Positions 16,300-25,453 of a stretch of 64,000 bases of DNA are shown here, in pieces. Source of the DNA: an uncultured Prevotella sp. (GTDB taxonomy: Bacteria; Bacteroidota; Bacteroidia; Bacteroidales; Bacteroidaceae). Below the pieces are notes generated by a model, which saw nothing but the letters and a program-made list of their open reading frames with translations, did no database searches and was not told the DNA's origin. Numbering within the stretch: the stretch's first letter is position 1; every line of letters starts with the position of its first letter. A program made the translations under genes and the position numbers. Where the stretch lies: positions 26,460 to 90,459 of the forward strand of contig CALBLK010000007.1 in NCBI GenBank assembly GCA_937895845.1. The letters are read 5' to 3'.

Positions 16300-17364
16300 T
16301 TATTGTTCGGAGAACTGTTTGATTCTTTGTTCCTCTGACAGTTTGCATATCAACAGGGTGTCGTTGTGTTCTGCCACGATATAGCCATCCAGTCCTTGGA
16401 TGATAACACGCTTCTCTTCCGTGGTGTGTACCATGCAGTTGTGGGAGTCAAACATTCTGATATTGTTACCTATGCAGCTGTTCCCATAGAGGTCTTTGGG
16501 CGTCTGCGCTTGCAAAGACCCCCATGTTCCAAGGTCGCTCCATCCAAAATCACCTGGGTGGACGAAAATTTCCTCGGCTTTCTCCATAATGGCATAATCA
16601 ACAGAAATGCTCTCGCATTCGGGAAAATGTTTGTCAATCTCTTCTTGTTCCCGGTCTGTCCCGTAAACAGGAAGCAACGACTCAAATATTTTGGCCATGG
16701 GTGCTTGGTAGACACGGAAAGCGTTGACTATGGTGTTCACGTTCCATACAAAGATACCGGCATTCCAAAAGTAATAGTTCTTCTTGATATATAGCTTGGC
16801 TGTCTCGCTGTCTGGCTTCTCTCTGAATGAGTCAACGCGGAAAATATCCTTATTGCGCAGGGAACTTGAAGACAGGTCAGCCTGAATGTAGCCGTATCCT
16901 GTTTCGGGTCGTGTTGGTTTGATGCCGATAGTTACGATAGAGTCTGTCTCGTTTGTAAAGTTGAGACAGTTGCTGATGACACGCTGGAATGCAGGGATGT
17001 CCATCACGATATGGTCACTTGGTGTTACAACGATGTTGGCTTTTTGGTCCTTTGACTTGATGCGCCAGCTGACATAAGCAATGCATGGGGCTGTGTTTCT
17101 TCTGCATGGCTCACACAGTATGTTCGTCTCGGGAATGGTGGGAAGCTGTTCCCTAACAATGTCAATATAGCTCTTGTTGGTCACAATCCAAATGTTTTGT
17201 GTGTCAACGATACCAGAAAACCTGTCTACTGTCAGTTGTAACAGTGACTTTCCCAATCCCAGCACGTCAATAAACTGTTTGGGCTTTTCTACAGTGCTCA
17301 TGGGCCAGAACCTGCTACCCACGCCCCCTGCCATAATGACCAAGTGGTTGCTCTTGTTTGCCAT
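16300..17364 (-). CDS. manC: Mannose-1-phosphate guanylyltransferase
   Basis: Makes GDP-mannose from GTP and mannose-1-phosphate for surface glycans and GDP-fucose. 354 residues: the short, monofunctional form without the C-terminal phosphomannose isomerase cupin. Nucleotide-binding pattern MAGGVGSRFWPMSTVEKPKQF, then VVTPSDHIV, FREKPD and the ETGYGYIQ and NAGIFVW segments are all visible. It follows the DedA gene by 48 bases in the same direction. Confidence 0.95.
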   Translation of the reverse strand: MANKSNHLVIMAGGVGSRFWPMSTVEKPKQFIDVLGLGKSLLQLTVDRFSGIVDTQNIWIVTNKSYIDIVREQLPTIPETNILCEPCRRNTAPCIAYVSWRIKSKDQKANIVVTPSDHIVMDIPAFQRVISNCLNFTNETDSIVTIGIKPTRPETGYGYIQADLSSSSLRNKDIFRVDSFREKPDSETAKLYIKKNYYFWNAGIFVWNVNTIVNAFRVYQAPMAKIFESLLPVYGTDREQEEIDKHFPECESISVDYAIMEKAEEIFVHPGDFGWSDLGTWGSLQAQTPKDLYGNSCIGNNIRMFDSHNCMVHTTEEKRVIIQGLDGYIVAEHNDTLLICKLSEEQRIKQFSEQ

Positions 17365-17412
17365 ATTTTTGATGTTTTGGTTACTTGACGGATTTATGTA
17401 CAGTGCCTACGT

Positions 17413-18039
17413 TCAGCTTTTGTTGCTCTTCATCTTTTTTTTGATGATGAAAAACAGGATGGCTGCCAACACTGCAGCGATGAAAAATATCTTGATGTAT
17501 TCAGAATATTCCTCGATTTTGTTGTTCAGCATTTCCTCTGGGACGATGGTATGTAAATACCATCCCAATCCAGCCAGAATGCAATTCCAGCACCCTGCTC
17601 CGATAGTTGTGTACAGAATGAATTTTCCATAGTGCATCTTTGACAGACCGGCCGGAATCGAGATGAGGTGTCTGATGCCCGGCAGAAGCCTGCCGGTCAG
17701 TGTGGCCGCGACACCATGGTCGTAAAAGTATTTCTCACTGTGTTCGACTTTCTGTTGGTTAAGCAGACACATTTTTCCCCATTTGCTGTTTGCAAAACGG
17801 TAAATGAGGGGCCTTCCGAAATAATACGCCACAACATAGTTGATTGTTGCACCGATGTCTGCCCCAACCGTAGAGGCTATGACAACTAGGAATATGTCTA
17901 AGTTTCCTGCTGCTGCATGATAGGCCGCAGGGGCTACAACCAGTTCTGATGGAACAGGAATCACCGTACTCTCAAGGAGCATAAGGAACAGGATTGTTCC
18001 ATAGTTAAGGTTGGCTAATAGTGATGATATGAAACTCAC
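17413..18039 (-). CDS. DedA-family membrane protein
   Basis: 208-residue polytopic inner-membrane protein with typical DedA/SNARE-associated features: ESTVIPVPSELVVAPAAY near the N-terminus, GADIGATINYVVAYYFGRPLIYRF, and GRLLPGIRHLISIPAGLSKM. DedA proteins are implicated in lipid (undecaprenyl phosphate or phosphatidylethanolamine) transport. A lysine-rich tail follows the last helix. The start codon is GTG, overlapping the stop of the TPR gene as GTGA. Confidence 0.88.
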   Translation of the reverse strand: MSFISSLLANLNYGTILFLMLLESTVIPVPSELVVAPAAYHAAAGNLDIFLVVIASTVGADIGATINYVVAYYFGRPLIYRFANSKWGKMCLLNQQKVEHSEKYFYDHGVAATLTGRLLPGIRHLISIPAGLSKMHYGKFILYTTIGAGCWNCILAGLGWYLHTIVPEEMLNNKIEEYSEYIKIFFIAAVLAAILFFIIKKKMKSNKS

Positions 18040-19469
18040 TTTGTTGGATTGTTTATAATGTTATCAATATATTTGCAGTAGTCTTTCGGTGGCAAGTCCA
18101 CAGGAAAGAGATACCCCAATATCTCTTTGCTTTGTTGGGGGCAGCTTCTTACGGCGATTTTAAGATGCGCTCTAAATTCCTTATACTTTTTCATATCCCA
18201 ACAGCACAGGGCCATGTAGATGTGACAGCTTGGGGTGGTTTTGCTCAGTGATGAGTTGGTGAACTTTTTTAGCATGGTGTAGCAGAGTGACAGGATGCCG
18301 TTGTCGTAGAGTGAGACAGCAATGCGTAAAATGACGCGTGGAGCACTGTCGGACAGTGTGATTGCTCTTTTGAACATGGCTTCCGCTTCCTTGGGTTGCT
18401 TGGCATCTAAGCATATGTGCCCTTTCAAAACAAGGCGTTCGGCCTCATCGTAGTCGTCAAGGCTTAGTTTGTCCGCGTATTCAAGTGCCTTTTCTGTTTG
18501 GTGTAGCTGACAGTAGGTAAGTGCCAACTCTTGATGAAGTGTGGCGATATTTGGCGTTCTGGCTGAGCTTTGCCGTTCTGCTTTTTCCAAATAACGAATA
18601 CCCTCCTCGTATTTTTTCTGTTGGTTCAGGCAGATACCCAGGTTGTACAGACCGTTATACTCATTTGGCAACTTGCTGACATAGCGCTTGAAATAGGTTT
18701 CAGCCTCTTCAATTTTGCCAAGTTCAAACATGGCGTTGGCTTTCAAGAGTGTAAACTCCATGTCTTCTGGTGCAATGGCTATTGCATATTCAATGCTTTC
18801 AATGGCTGCATTGAAGTCAGCGTTTAGGTAATAGGCATTGGCCAGCTGATACCAGTATTCCTTATTGAAAGGGTGGCTGTCTACCAGCTTGTTAAAGATT
18901 CTTATTCCCTCATGGCAGAAACCACTCTCTGTCTTTACCCATCCTTTCAACTCTAAAAACTCTTTTCTCCTGTCATTCTGCGATCGCTTCAGCCATTCGT
19001 TGGCCCTGTCGGTCACTCCATAGTCCATGTAAAGGTTGCCAATGTCAATGACGCAGTCATTTTTATCCTCTTTGTCAATGGCGTTGAAAAAGGAAAGGAG
19101 ATATTGGTCGGCCTTTTCTATCTCGTTTTGTGAGACCATAATCTCCGCCTTAAGAAAGGTGTAGTCTATACCTTCCTTGTCACTGACTTGGCTTGCATAC
19201 ATCTCTGCTGCCTTTACATTTCCAGCCTCAAGGGCCTCTCTTGCTAAAAATGCAAGGGGATGCGAGGCACCTGGATAGATGTCAAGAGCAGCAAGAGCCG
19301 TTTTCCTTGCTTTGCCTTTGTCACCTATAGTGTAATAATAGTCGATGATGTCAGCCAAGTCATCAACATCCATAAACATAGAATGCCCTGACTTGACTGA
19401 ATTCTCATAGGAACAGAACAGCTCTCTGAATTCTATTCCGTCGAAATAATCATCTCCTGTTAGTTTCAT
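18036..19469 (-). CDS. Tetratricopeptide repeat protein
   Basis: 477 residues, nearly all helical TPR units. The clearest copies are in the middle (YWYQLANAYYLNADFNAAIESIEYAI..., LYNLGICLNQQKKYEEGIRYLEKAE). No signal peptide or membrane helix is seen, so it is probably a cytoplasmic scaffold. It is locked between glnS and the DedA gene by 4-base overlaps at both ends (ATGA and GTGA), so its level is tied to both. The binding partner is unknown. Confidence 0.88.
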   Translation of the reverse strand: MKLTGDDYFDGIEFRELFCSYENSVKSGHSMFMDVDDLADIIDYYYTIGDKGKARKTALAALDIYPGASHPLAFLAREALEAGNVKAAEMYASQVSDKEGIDYTFLKAEIMVSQNEIEKADQYLLSFFNAIDKEDKNDCVIDIGNLYMDYGVTDRANEWLKRSQNDRRKEFLELKGWVKTESGFCHEGIRIFNKLVDSHPFNKEYWYQLANAYYLNADFNAAIESIEYAIAIAPEDMEFTLLKANAMFELGKIEEAETYFKRYVSKLPNEYNGLYNLGICLNQQKKYEEGIRYLEKAERQSSARTPNIATLHQELALTYCQLHQTEKALEYADKLSLDDYDEAERLVLKGHICLDAKQPKEAEAMFKRAITLSDSAPRVILRIAVSLYDNGILSLCYTMLKKFTNSSLSKTTPSCHIYMALCCWDMKKYKEFRAHLKIAVRSCPQQSKEILGYLFPVDLPPKDYCKYIDNIINNPTK

Positions 19470-21181
19470 TTATTCATCTTTGCCCATGTGTCCTTTAGTC
19501 CCACTGTCTTGTTGAATATCAGCCGTTCTGGAGTGGAGTCCAAGTCTGGTGTGAAATATCCGATGCGCTGGAACTGTAGGAAGTCGCCTGGCTTCTTCTC
19601 TGTCAGATATTCTTCCACAAAGCAGTTGCTGATCACTTTCATGGAGTTCGGATTAATCAGTTCCCTGAAATCGCGTTCGTCAGCTCCGGGGTTCTCCACG
19701 TTGAACAGGCGGTCATACAGTCTCACTTCGGCTGGCAGACAGTGGTTAACGCTAACCCAATGCAGTGTGCCCTTAACCTTTCTGTTGGCACCCTCCATGC
19801 CACTTCGGCTGCTTGGGTCATATTCTGCGTAAATCTCTTCAATGTTGCCTTGGCTGTTTTTCTTGCAGCCTGTGCATTTGATGATGTAGGCGTTCTTGAG
19901 CCTTACTTCCTTTCCCGGTGACAGGCGGAAGAATTTCTTTGGAGCGTCTTCCATAAAATCTTCCCGCTCAATCCACAGCTCGCGGCTGAACGTGATAGTG
20001 TGGCTGCCGTCTGCCTCGTTCTCCGGGTTGTTGATGGCTTCTAGTTCCTCCTCCTTGTCTTTCGGGTAGTTGGTTATAACCAGTTTTATGGGGTTCAGTA
20101 CCGCCGATACTCTGCAAGCCTTTGCGTTGAGATCCTCGCGTACAGCGGCTTCAAGCAGAGCATAGTCATTCAAGGCTTCAAACTTGGTATAGCCGATGGA
20201 TTTGATGAAGTTGCGGATGCTTTTGGCCGAATACCCTCTCCTTCTCATGCCGCAGACTGTTGGCATGCGGGGGTCGTCCCAGCCGTTGACCAGCCCCTCC
20301 TTGACCAGTGCCAGCAGTTTGCGCTTGCTCATCACTGTGTAGGTTAGGTTCAAACGGTTGAACTCTATCTGGCGCGGACGGTTGTCATTGATGTTGTCAC
20401 CCTCGCCATTGTACTCTTTCAGTAGGTCAATGAACTTATCGTAGAGTGGACGGTGAGGCACAAATTCCAGCGTGCAGATTGAATGGGTTACCCCCTCGAA
20501 ATAGTCACTTTGCCCATGTGCAAAGTCATACATAGGATAAGTGTGCCATTTCGTCCCAGTCCTGTGGTGCGGTGTCTGGATAATTCGGTAGATAACGGGG
20601 TCCCGGAAATGCATGTTTGGACTGGCCATGTCAAGTTTGGCGCGCAATACCATTGAGCCTTCAACGGCATCAGGTGTGTTCATCTGTTCAAACAACCGAA
20701 TGTTCTCCTCAATGGGGCGGTTGCGGAAAGGGCTTTCCTTTCCCGGTGTTGTCGGTGTGCCTTTCTGTTCGGCTATCTGTTCTGAAGTCTGCTCGTCAAC
20801 GTATGCCAGCCCATTCTTGATCATCCAGATGGCAAAGTCCCACAACTGCTGGAAATAGTCTGAGGCGTAATACACGTTTGCCCACTTAAATCCCAGCCAT
20901 TTGATGTCGTTAAGTATGGCATCTACATATTCTGTGTCCTCTTTAGAGGGATTGGTGTCGTCAAAGCGGAGATTGCACACTCCCCCAAATTCCTCTGCGG
21001 CGCCAAAGTCCATGCAGACAGCCTTGGCGTGCCCAATGTGGATGTAGCCGTTGGGTTCGGGAGGAAATCGTGTCTGTATGCGGCCCTTGTTTTTGCCTTC
21101 AGCCAAATCGGCTTCAATGATTTGCTCTACAAAGCTGAGACTTTTCTTCTCCACTTTCTCGGTTTCCAATCTCTCTGTCAT
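19466..21181 (-). CDS. glnS: Glutaminyl-tRNA synthetase
   Basis: Charges tRNA-Gln directly with glutamine. 571 residues, class Ic. The HIGH motif is in PNGYIHIGHAKAV and the KMSKS-like motif is VMSKRKLL. The N-terminal FPPEPNGYIHIGH and DDTNPSKED regions and the C-terminal anticodon-binding beta-barrels (ILELWIEREDFM-like segment, LGKEVRLKNAY) are present. Its presence suggests this lineage does not rely only on GatCAB for Gln-tRNA. First gene of the coupled glnS-TPR-DedA set, under its own promoter. Confidence 0.96.
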   Translation of the reverse strand: MTERLETEKVEKKSLSFVEQIIEADLAEGKNKGRIQTRFPPEPNGYIHIGHAKAVCMDFGAAEEFGGVCNLRFDDTNPSKEDTEYVDAILNDIKWLGFKWANVYYASDYFQQLWDFAIWMIKNGLAYVDEQTSEQIAEQKGTPTTPGKESPFRNRPIEENIRLFEQMNTPDAVEGSMVLRAKLDMASPNMHFRDPVIYRIIQTPHHRTGTKWHTYPMYDFAHGQSDYFEGVTHSICTLEFVPHRPLYDKFIDLLKEYNGEGDNINDNRPRQIEFNRLNLTYTVMSKRKLLALVKEGLVNGWDDPRMPTVCGMRRRGYSAKSIRNFIKSIGYTKFEALNDYALLEAAVREDLNAKACRVSAVLNPIKLVITNYPKDKEEELEAINNPENEADGSHTITFSRELWIEREDFMEDAPKKFFRLSPGKEVRLKNAYIIKCTGCKKNSQGNIEEIYAEYDPSSRSGMEGANRKVKGTLHWVSVNHCLPAEVRLYDRLFNVENPGADERDFRELINPNSMKVISNCFVEEYLTEKKPGDFLQFQRIGYFTPDLDSTPERLIFNKTVGLKDTWAKMNK

Positions 21182-21209
21182 AGTGTGAATATTTTATTAT
21201 TTATGTTTG

Positions 21210-21217
21210 CAAAGGTA
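21210..21217 (-). promoter_or_regulatory. -7 element for glnS operon
   Basis: Minus-strand TACCTTTG, an exact TAnnTTTG match, 28 bases upstream of the glnS ATG. A near-match -33 (TATG on the minus strand at 21237-21240) lies 19 bases upstream. Confidence 0.65.
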
Positions 21218-21379
21218 GTGCAAATGAGTGAGAAAACATAAAGTTTGTGTGGATGTTTTTTCTTATGCAACCTTTTTATTGTGATATTTGACAATTCTCT
21301 CCCTGCGTAATTGCGGCGTTTGGGCGGCTGGGGCAGCAGAAAGGGGTGCTTGGATTGCCCGCCCCCTCAAGTGAACACA

Positions 21380-22600
21380 CTATTCTTCAAATCCAGCTGC
21401 GTAATACCATTGCAATTTTTTGATGTCTTCATTGTACGTAAGGCCAAAACGAGTATATTTGTCCATGGGGAAAAACATGCTGACACCGCTATATTTTTGC
21501 CCGGTAACGTTGAAATCTTTAAAATTCACGTGGTTGTCGCTACACCATCTTGACGACGACTTTGAGTAGACGACAACCTTTTTTAGTTGTTCTTTCCATG
21601 CTAGGTAGCTGTCTGTGCTGATATTGTTAAGCATGAAGTCGTTGATGTCGTACATCACCCTTGTGTCGAACAGCGCCGATGTGTAGCCATAATAGTAAAT
21701 AAGGTTATCTGTAGTCCATGGCCTGTTTTCCTTTAGCTCTGCCATTATCTTCTTTGTCTCGTAGGCCAGTTGTGGAAGCTCCGCCGTCTTGATTACGGAA
21801 ATAGGTGTCTGATACTCTTCGTCGTATATCTGGTTGTTATAGATGTCTGCGATGGGGGAGTAAAAGTCCTCGCTCTCGCTGACCAGCAAAGGCACCAGTT
21901 CTCTGTATGGTGCCCCTTGTGCTGGAATCTCTGCGGGGGAGCCGATAATGTAGTCGCAGACATTGCGCAGCTCGTATGCCACCTCAATACATTGGAAATT
22001 GCAGCAGTCGGCAAAGATATATTTCATCTTGGGCAACCTGCCCAGTGCCTGTGCCAGCGAGGGAATGTTCAGCCATGTTCCGGTTGTTGAGGCTGTGTTA
22101 TTGCCCGTGTCAATGCCAAAGGCCATCTGGCCGGCTTTTGATGATGTGGTGCTAATGGAGTCGTTATTGAACATCCAGCCGCTTGCGTGCCCCCAAAGTA
22201 CCAGCGCATAGCTGTCGGCAGGATACCTGTCTTCTATCCACTTGATGGTCTCGTAGAACCGTTGCGGGTCGCTGGAAAGAAAGTCTTTCTGGATGCTGTA
22301 TTGGCTGTCCTTGGTGACAGTTCCTTTGTCAATCTGTATGATGTAAGGAAGCTCCTGTGGTGTGGCCCTGTCAACAAAGGCAACGATATAGTTGCTGTCT
22401 GCAACTGAGGCAGAACCTTTCGCCATGTCGCTGATGTTGGCCAAAGCAATGTCCGACAGGTTGTTTTCTGCAGCCATATAGACGATGACCGTAGCCTTGG
22501 CTTTTGGCCGGACTGGACTTGGGATTGTTGCTTTCTCCTCGTCTCTGGAACAGGAGATTGTCATTGCGGCAGTTAAAAGTAATATTAGTAAATATTTCAT
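21380..22600 (-). CDS. Clostripain-like (C11) cysteine peptidase lipoprotein
   Basis: 406 residues with a lipoprotein signal (LLILLLTAAMTISCSRD, Cys17), so exported and lipid-anchored. Peptidase C11 hallmarks: the catalytic His in YALVLWGHASGW (H138) and the catalytic Cys in KYIFADCCNFQC (about C200), plus VIVYMAAENNLSD near the start. C11 enzymes cut after Arg or Lys and are often self-activating. Related gut Bacteroidota carry many such secreted peptidases. The promoter is shared back-to-back with the lysozyme gene. Confidence 0.85.
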   Translation of the reverse strand: MKYLLILLLTAAMTISCSRDEEKATIPSPVRPKAKATVIVYMAAENNLSDIALANISDMAKGSASVADSNYIVAFVDRATPQELPYIIQIDKGTVTKDSQYSIQKDFLSSDPQRFYETIKWIEDRYPADSYALVLWGHASGWMFNNDSISTTSSKAGQMAFGIDTGNNTASTTGTWLNIPSLAQALGRLPKMKYIFADCCNFQCIEVAYELRNVCDYIIGSPAEIPAQGAPYRELVPLLVSESEDFYSPIADIYNNQIYDEEYQTPISVIKTAELPQLAYETKKIMAELKENRPWTTDNLIYYYGYTSALFDTRVMYDINDFMLNNISTDSYLAWKEQLKKVVVYSKSSSRWCSDNHVNFKDFNVTGQKYSGVSMFFPMDKYTRFGLTYNEDIKKLQWYYAAGFEE

Positions 22601-22621
22601 TCTGTTTCATTTAATTTCTTA

Positions 22622-22629
22622 CAAAGATA
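22622..22629 (-). promoter_or_regulatory. -7 element for C11 peptidase
   Basis: Minus-strand TATCTTTG, 21 bases from the ATG at 22600. It forms a divergent pair with the plus-strand element at 22652. Confidence 0.6.
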
Positions 22630-22651
22630 CGCTTTTCTTATGAATAGTTAG

Positions 22652-22659
22652 TACCTTTG
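22652..22659 (+). promoter_or_regulatory. -7 element for GH25 gene
   Basis: TACCTTTG, an exact TAnnTTTG match, 20 bases before the ATG at 22680. The two divergent -7 elements are only 22 bases apart, so polymerases would compete. Confidence 0.6.
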
Positions 22660-22679
22660 CGCTAAATTTGCAAAACGGA

Positions 22680-23372
22680 ATGAAGGCTTTTTTTATCATA
22701 TTCACTTTTTTGTGGTCGGTCGGGACTTGCGCCCAGATAAAAGAAGATGTACAGTGTGAGGACACGTGCAGACATATCCACGGCATAGACATGAGCCATT
22801 ATCAGGGCGAGGTGTTTTGGGATGCGGTTGGCGACAACACCCATATGGCGTATGTTTATCTCAAGGCGACCGAAGGTGGTGACCATATTGACAGCCGTTA
22901 CGAGCGCAACATTGAACTTGCCCATTCTCATGGACTGAAGGTGGGCAGCTATCATTTCTACCGTCCTCAGACAGAGCAGGGAAAGCAGTTGCACAACTTT
23001 ATGACACAGTGTCTTCCCGGGCAGCAGGATTTAATACCAATGATAGATATCGAAACACGTGGAGGCTTGTCTGACAATGAATTTTGCGATTCCCTATTCA
23101 AATTTCTTGCTCTTGTTGAACGGGCTTACAGACAGAAGCCCCTTCTCTATACCTTTACGAATTTTTACAACCGGCATCTGCGCGGCAAGATTGATGGTTA
23201 CCCTCTGATGATTGCGCAGTACACTGCTCGCGAGCCAGTCTTGGCGGATGAACGTGAAATCACTATGTGGCAGTATACGGGAAAGGGCCGGATTGAGGGC
23301 GTGAAGGGCTATGTTGACAAGAGCCGCTTTATGGGGCGGCATGGTCTGCGCGAAATTCGTTACAGGCATTAG
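22680..23372 (+). CDS. Glycoside hydrolase family 25 lysozyme-like protein
   Basis: 230 residues with an N-terminal signal sequence (MKAFFIIFTFLWSVGTCAQ), predicted periplasmic or exported. GH25 catalytic features: HGIDMSHYQGEVFW (first Asp), VYLKATEGGDHID, and IPMIDIETRGG (the D-x-E acidic pair), ending in MWQYTG. These enzymes cleave peptidoglycan between MurNAc and GlcNAc. The ATG at 22680 is chosen over a TTG 4 codons upstream because it fits the promoter and signal peptide. Confidence 0.9.
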   Translation: MKAFFIIFTFLWSVGTCAQIKEDVQCEDTCRHIHGIDMSHYQGEVFWDAVGDNTHMAYVYLKATEGGDHIDSRYERNIELAHSHGLKVGSYHFYRPQTEQGKQLHNFMTQCLPGQQDLIPMIDIETRGGLSDNEFCDSLFKFLALVERAYRQKPLLYTFTNFYNRHLRGKIDGYPLMIAQYTAREPVLADEREITMWQYTGKGRIEGVKGYVDKSRFMGRHGLREIRYRH

Positions 23373-23435
23373 TATAGTGTGAACGGTACTTGAAAATACA
23401 CCTATTTTAATATTTAAATAAAAAGACAACGAAAT

Positions 23436-24605
23436 ATGGCAATAATCAAATGTCCAGAATGTGGCCACCAAGTGAGTGACCAAGCAAAGTTTTGCCCGAG
23501 CTGTGGAATTGAGATAGCGGGCAAGGTAATGAGGTGCCCCCATTGCAACGAGATAGTGTTCAAGAATCAGAAGATGTGCCCCTATTGCCATCAAATGCTT
23601 TCACAGCCAGCTGGAGTGGAAAACCATGAGACAGACGTGCAGACGTGTCAAGGTGTAGCTCCTGGCGAAAAGAATGAAACCTTGTCCTCTTCTGTGCAAA
23701 CGCAAGTGAAGGAGCCGGCTAGAGGAAGCAACAAAAGGCGTAACTCAACACTGGTTATCGCATTCACCATATCCTTGGTGGCTGTTCTGGTGGGGTTCTA
23801 CTTCTTCAAGTCTACTGCGGAGAAGCGTGAGATGGATGCCTATTTGAATGCGCGTTCCAGTTCGGAGCCAGCTGTGCTTCAGAGCTATCTTGACCAGTTT
23901 ACAGATGCGCCAGTGGCTCATCGTGACACCATACAGAACATGCTGGAAATGCTCGGCAAGTTAGATGTTGAGTGGAATGATGCTGTGACCAATGGAACGA
24001 GAATGGCATTGGAACGCTATGTCAGACTTTTTCCCAACAGCATCCATGTGCAGGAGGCTAAGTTGAAGATAGACTCTCTTGACTGGGTGCAGGCAGTGGC
24101 GGCAGGGACGTCTGATGCTGTGCAGGATTATTTGACACGTTATCCTGACGGACTTTATGTTGACGAGGCTAACGATATGCTTCAAAAGCTGAAGGCTAAG
24201 GATGTTAGTGACACGGAAAAAGTAATGGTCAAGCAGCTGTTCACCCGCTTTTTTGACGCGCTCTCCAGCAAGGATGGGGATTTGCTGACTGCGGATGTGA
24301 ACAATGTAATGACTTCTTTCCTTCACAGGGCCAATGCCACTAAAGCGGATGTTCTCGCATTTATGCACAAAATATATTCTCCAGAGGACATATCCTCAAT
24401 GACTTTCCGTCAGAACAACGATTGGAAAATTGATAAGAAGGAGACCGATGACGGTGCCTATAACTATGCAGTGACTTTCTCGGTTGATCAGAAAATTGAC
24501 CGCAGTGACAAATCCAAGGAGAGTTTCTGCACTTACAGAATCAAGTCTGTTGTGTCTTCGGATGGGAAAATCCTGGAGATGAATATGCAGAAACTCAACC
24601 AGTAG
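23436..24605 (+). CDS. Zinc-ribbon membrane protein with helical repeats
   Basis: 389 residues. Two double-CxxC zinc ribbons occupy residues 1-50 (CPECGH/CPSCGI and CPHCNE/CPYCHQ). A linker and one transmembrane helix (~105-125) follow. Then come about three related ~38-residue helical repeats (residues ~135-250) of pattern W-A-gT-al-Y-fP-g-v-eA-L: for example YLDQFTDAP, YVRLFPNSIHVQEA, YLTRYPDGLYVDEA. The C-terminal ~120 residues form a compact domain of unknown type. The topology predicts a cytoplasmic zinc head and periplasmic repeats. Function is not known. Confidence 0.75.
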   Translation: MAIIKCPECGHQVSDQAKFCPSCGIEIAGKVMRCPHCNEIVFKNQKMCPYCHQMLSQPAGVENHETDVQTCQGVAPGEKNETLSSSVQTQVKEPARGSNKRRNSTLVIAFTISLVAVLVGFYFFKSTAEKREMDAYLNARSSSEPAVLQSYLDQFTDAPVAHRDTIQNMLEMLGKLDVEWNDAVTNGTRMALERYVRLFPNSIHVQEAKLKIDSLDWVQAVAAGTSDAVQDYLTRYPDGLYVDEANDMLQKLKAKDVSDTEKVMVKQLFTRFFDALSSKDGDLLTADVNNVMTSFLHRANATKADVLAFMHKIYSPEDISSMTFRQNNDWKIDKKETDDGAYNYAVTFSVDQKIDRSDKSKESFCTYRIKSVVSSDGKILEMNMQKLNQ

Positions 24606-25398
24606 GAGATGACAAGCTCTGGCGCTTGAATTCCGAGCAGGTGATGGCTGTGGCAATAGCGACATTCAGGCTATCTGCGCCACCACCTGCCTGGAATTGT
24701 GGTATCAGTAGGCGCTTGTTGATTTTGGCTTTTATCTTTTCAGAAATGCCGTTGCCCTCGTTTCCCATGACAATGATTCCGTTGTGGGTCAGTTGTTGCT
24801 GGTAGATGTTGCTGCCGTCAAGCAATGTCCCATAGATGGGAAGGCCGTGCGGGGCTTCTTCAAGAAATTTGTCCAAATCAGTGTAGACCACATCTACCCG
24901 GGCGATGCTTCCCATTGTGGCTTGTATCACTTTGGGGTTGAAAGCATCGGCTGTGTCGCGGCTGCAAATGATCGTGCTGATTCCAAACCAATCGGCGATG
25001 CGTATAATTGTCCCCAGGTTACCCGGGTCTTGTACACCGTCAAGTGCCAGATAGAGGCCGTTCAGAGGAAGCGCAGACCAGAGATCTTCTTCAGACTGTG
25101 TGGCCTGGTGGGGGATAAAAAACAGGGCGAGCACCATCTGCGGGTGTTGTAGAAAACTCATTTTCCTCAGCTCCTCCTCGGTCACTTCCTCGAACGTAGC
25201 ATCAGCGAATGGAGTGGGGGGGGCTTGCCGGGCGATGGTCATGCGCCATTCCTTTGTCCCGAACAGCCTGGCCGGAGGGTATGTTCTCAGTAAGTCTTCT
25301 ACCACTTTGGGGCCCTCGGCAACAAATAGCCCCTCACGGAGGCGGTTTTTTTTCAACTCCAGTCCGTGGATATATTTCACCAGATTCTTACTCAACAT
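24595..25398 (-). CDS. TrmH/SpoU-family RNA 2'-O-methyltransferase
   Basis: 267 residues. The N-terminal substrate-binding domain (KYIHGLELKKNRLREGLFVAEGPKVVEDLL) is followed by a SPOUT knot domain with the three family motifs: LDGVQDPGNLGTIIRIADWFG, IIVMGNEGNGIS and IPQFQAGGGADSLNVAIATAI. It uses S-adenosylmethionine to methylate a ribose in rRNA or tRNA; the target site is not predictable here. Its 3' end overlaps the convergent zinc-ribbon gene by 11 bases. It is divergent from the Omp85-type gene. Confidence 0.9.
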   Translation of the reverse strand: MLSKNLVKYIHGLELKKNRLREGLFVAEGPKVVEDLLRTYPPARLFGTKEWRMTIARQAPPTPFADATFEEVTEEELRKMSFLQHPQMVLALFFIPHQATQSEEDLWSALPLNGLYLALDGVQDPGNLGTIIRIADWFGISTIICSRDTADAFNPKVIQATMGSIARVDVVYTDLDKFLEEAPHGLPIYGTLLDGSNIYQQQLTHNGIIVMGNEGNGISEKIKAKINKRLLIPQFQAGGGADSLNVAIATAITCSEFKRQSLSSPTG

Positions 25399-25433
25399 AA
25401 TCTTCTTTTTGAAAAAAGCCCTTTAAGTCTCAG

Positions 25434-25441
25434 CAAAATTA
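25434..25441 (-). promoter_or_regulatory. -7 element for TrmH-family gene
   Basis: Minus-strand TAATTTTG, 35 bases from the ATG at 25398, with a near-match -33 (CTTG) 20 bases upstream that lies inside the opposing promoter. Confidence 0.6.
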
Positions 25442-25453
25442 CGAATATTATTT

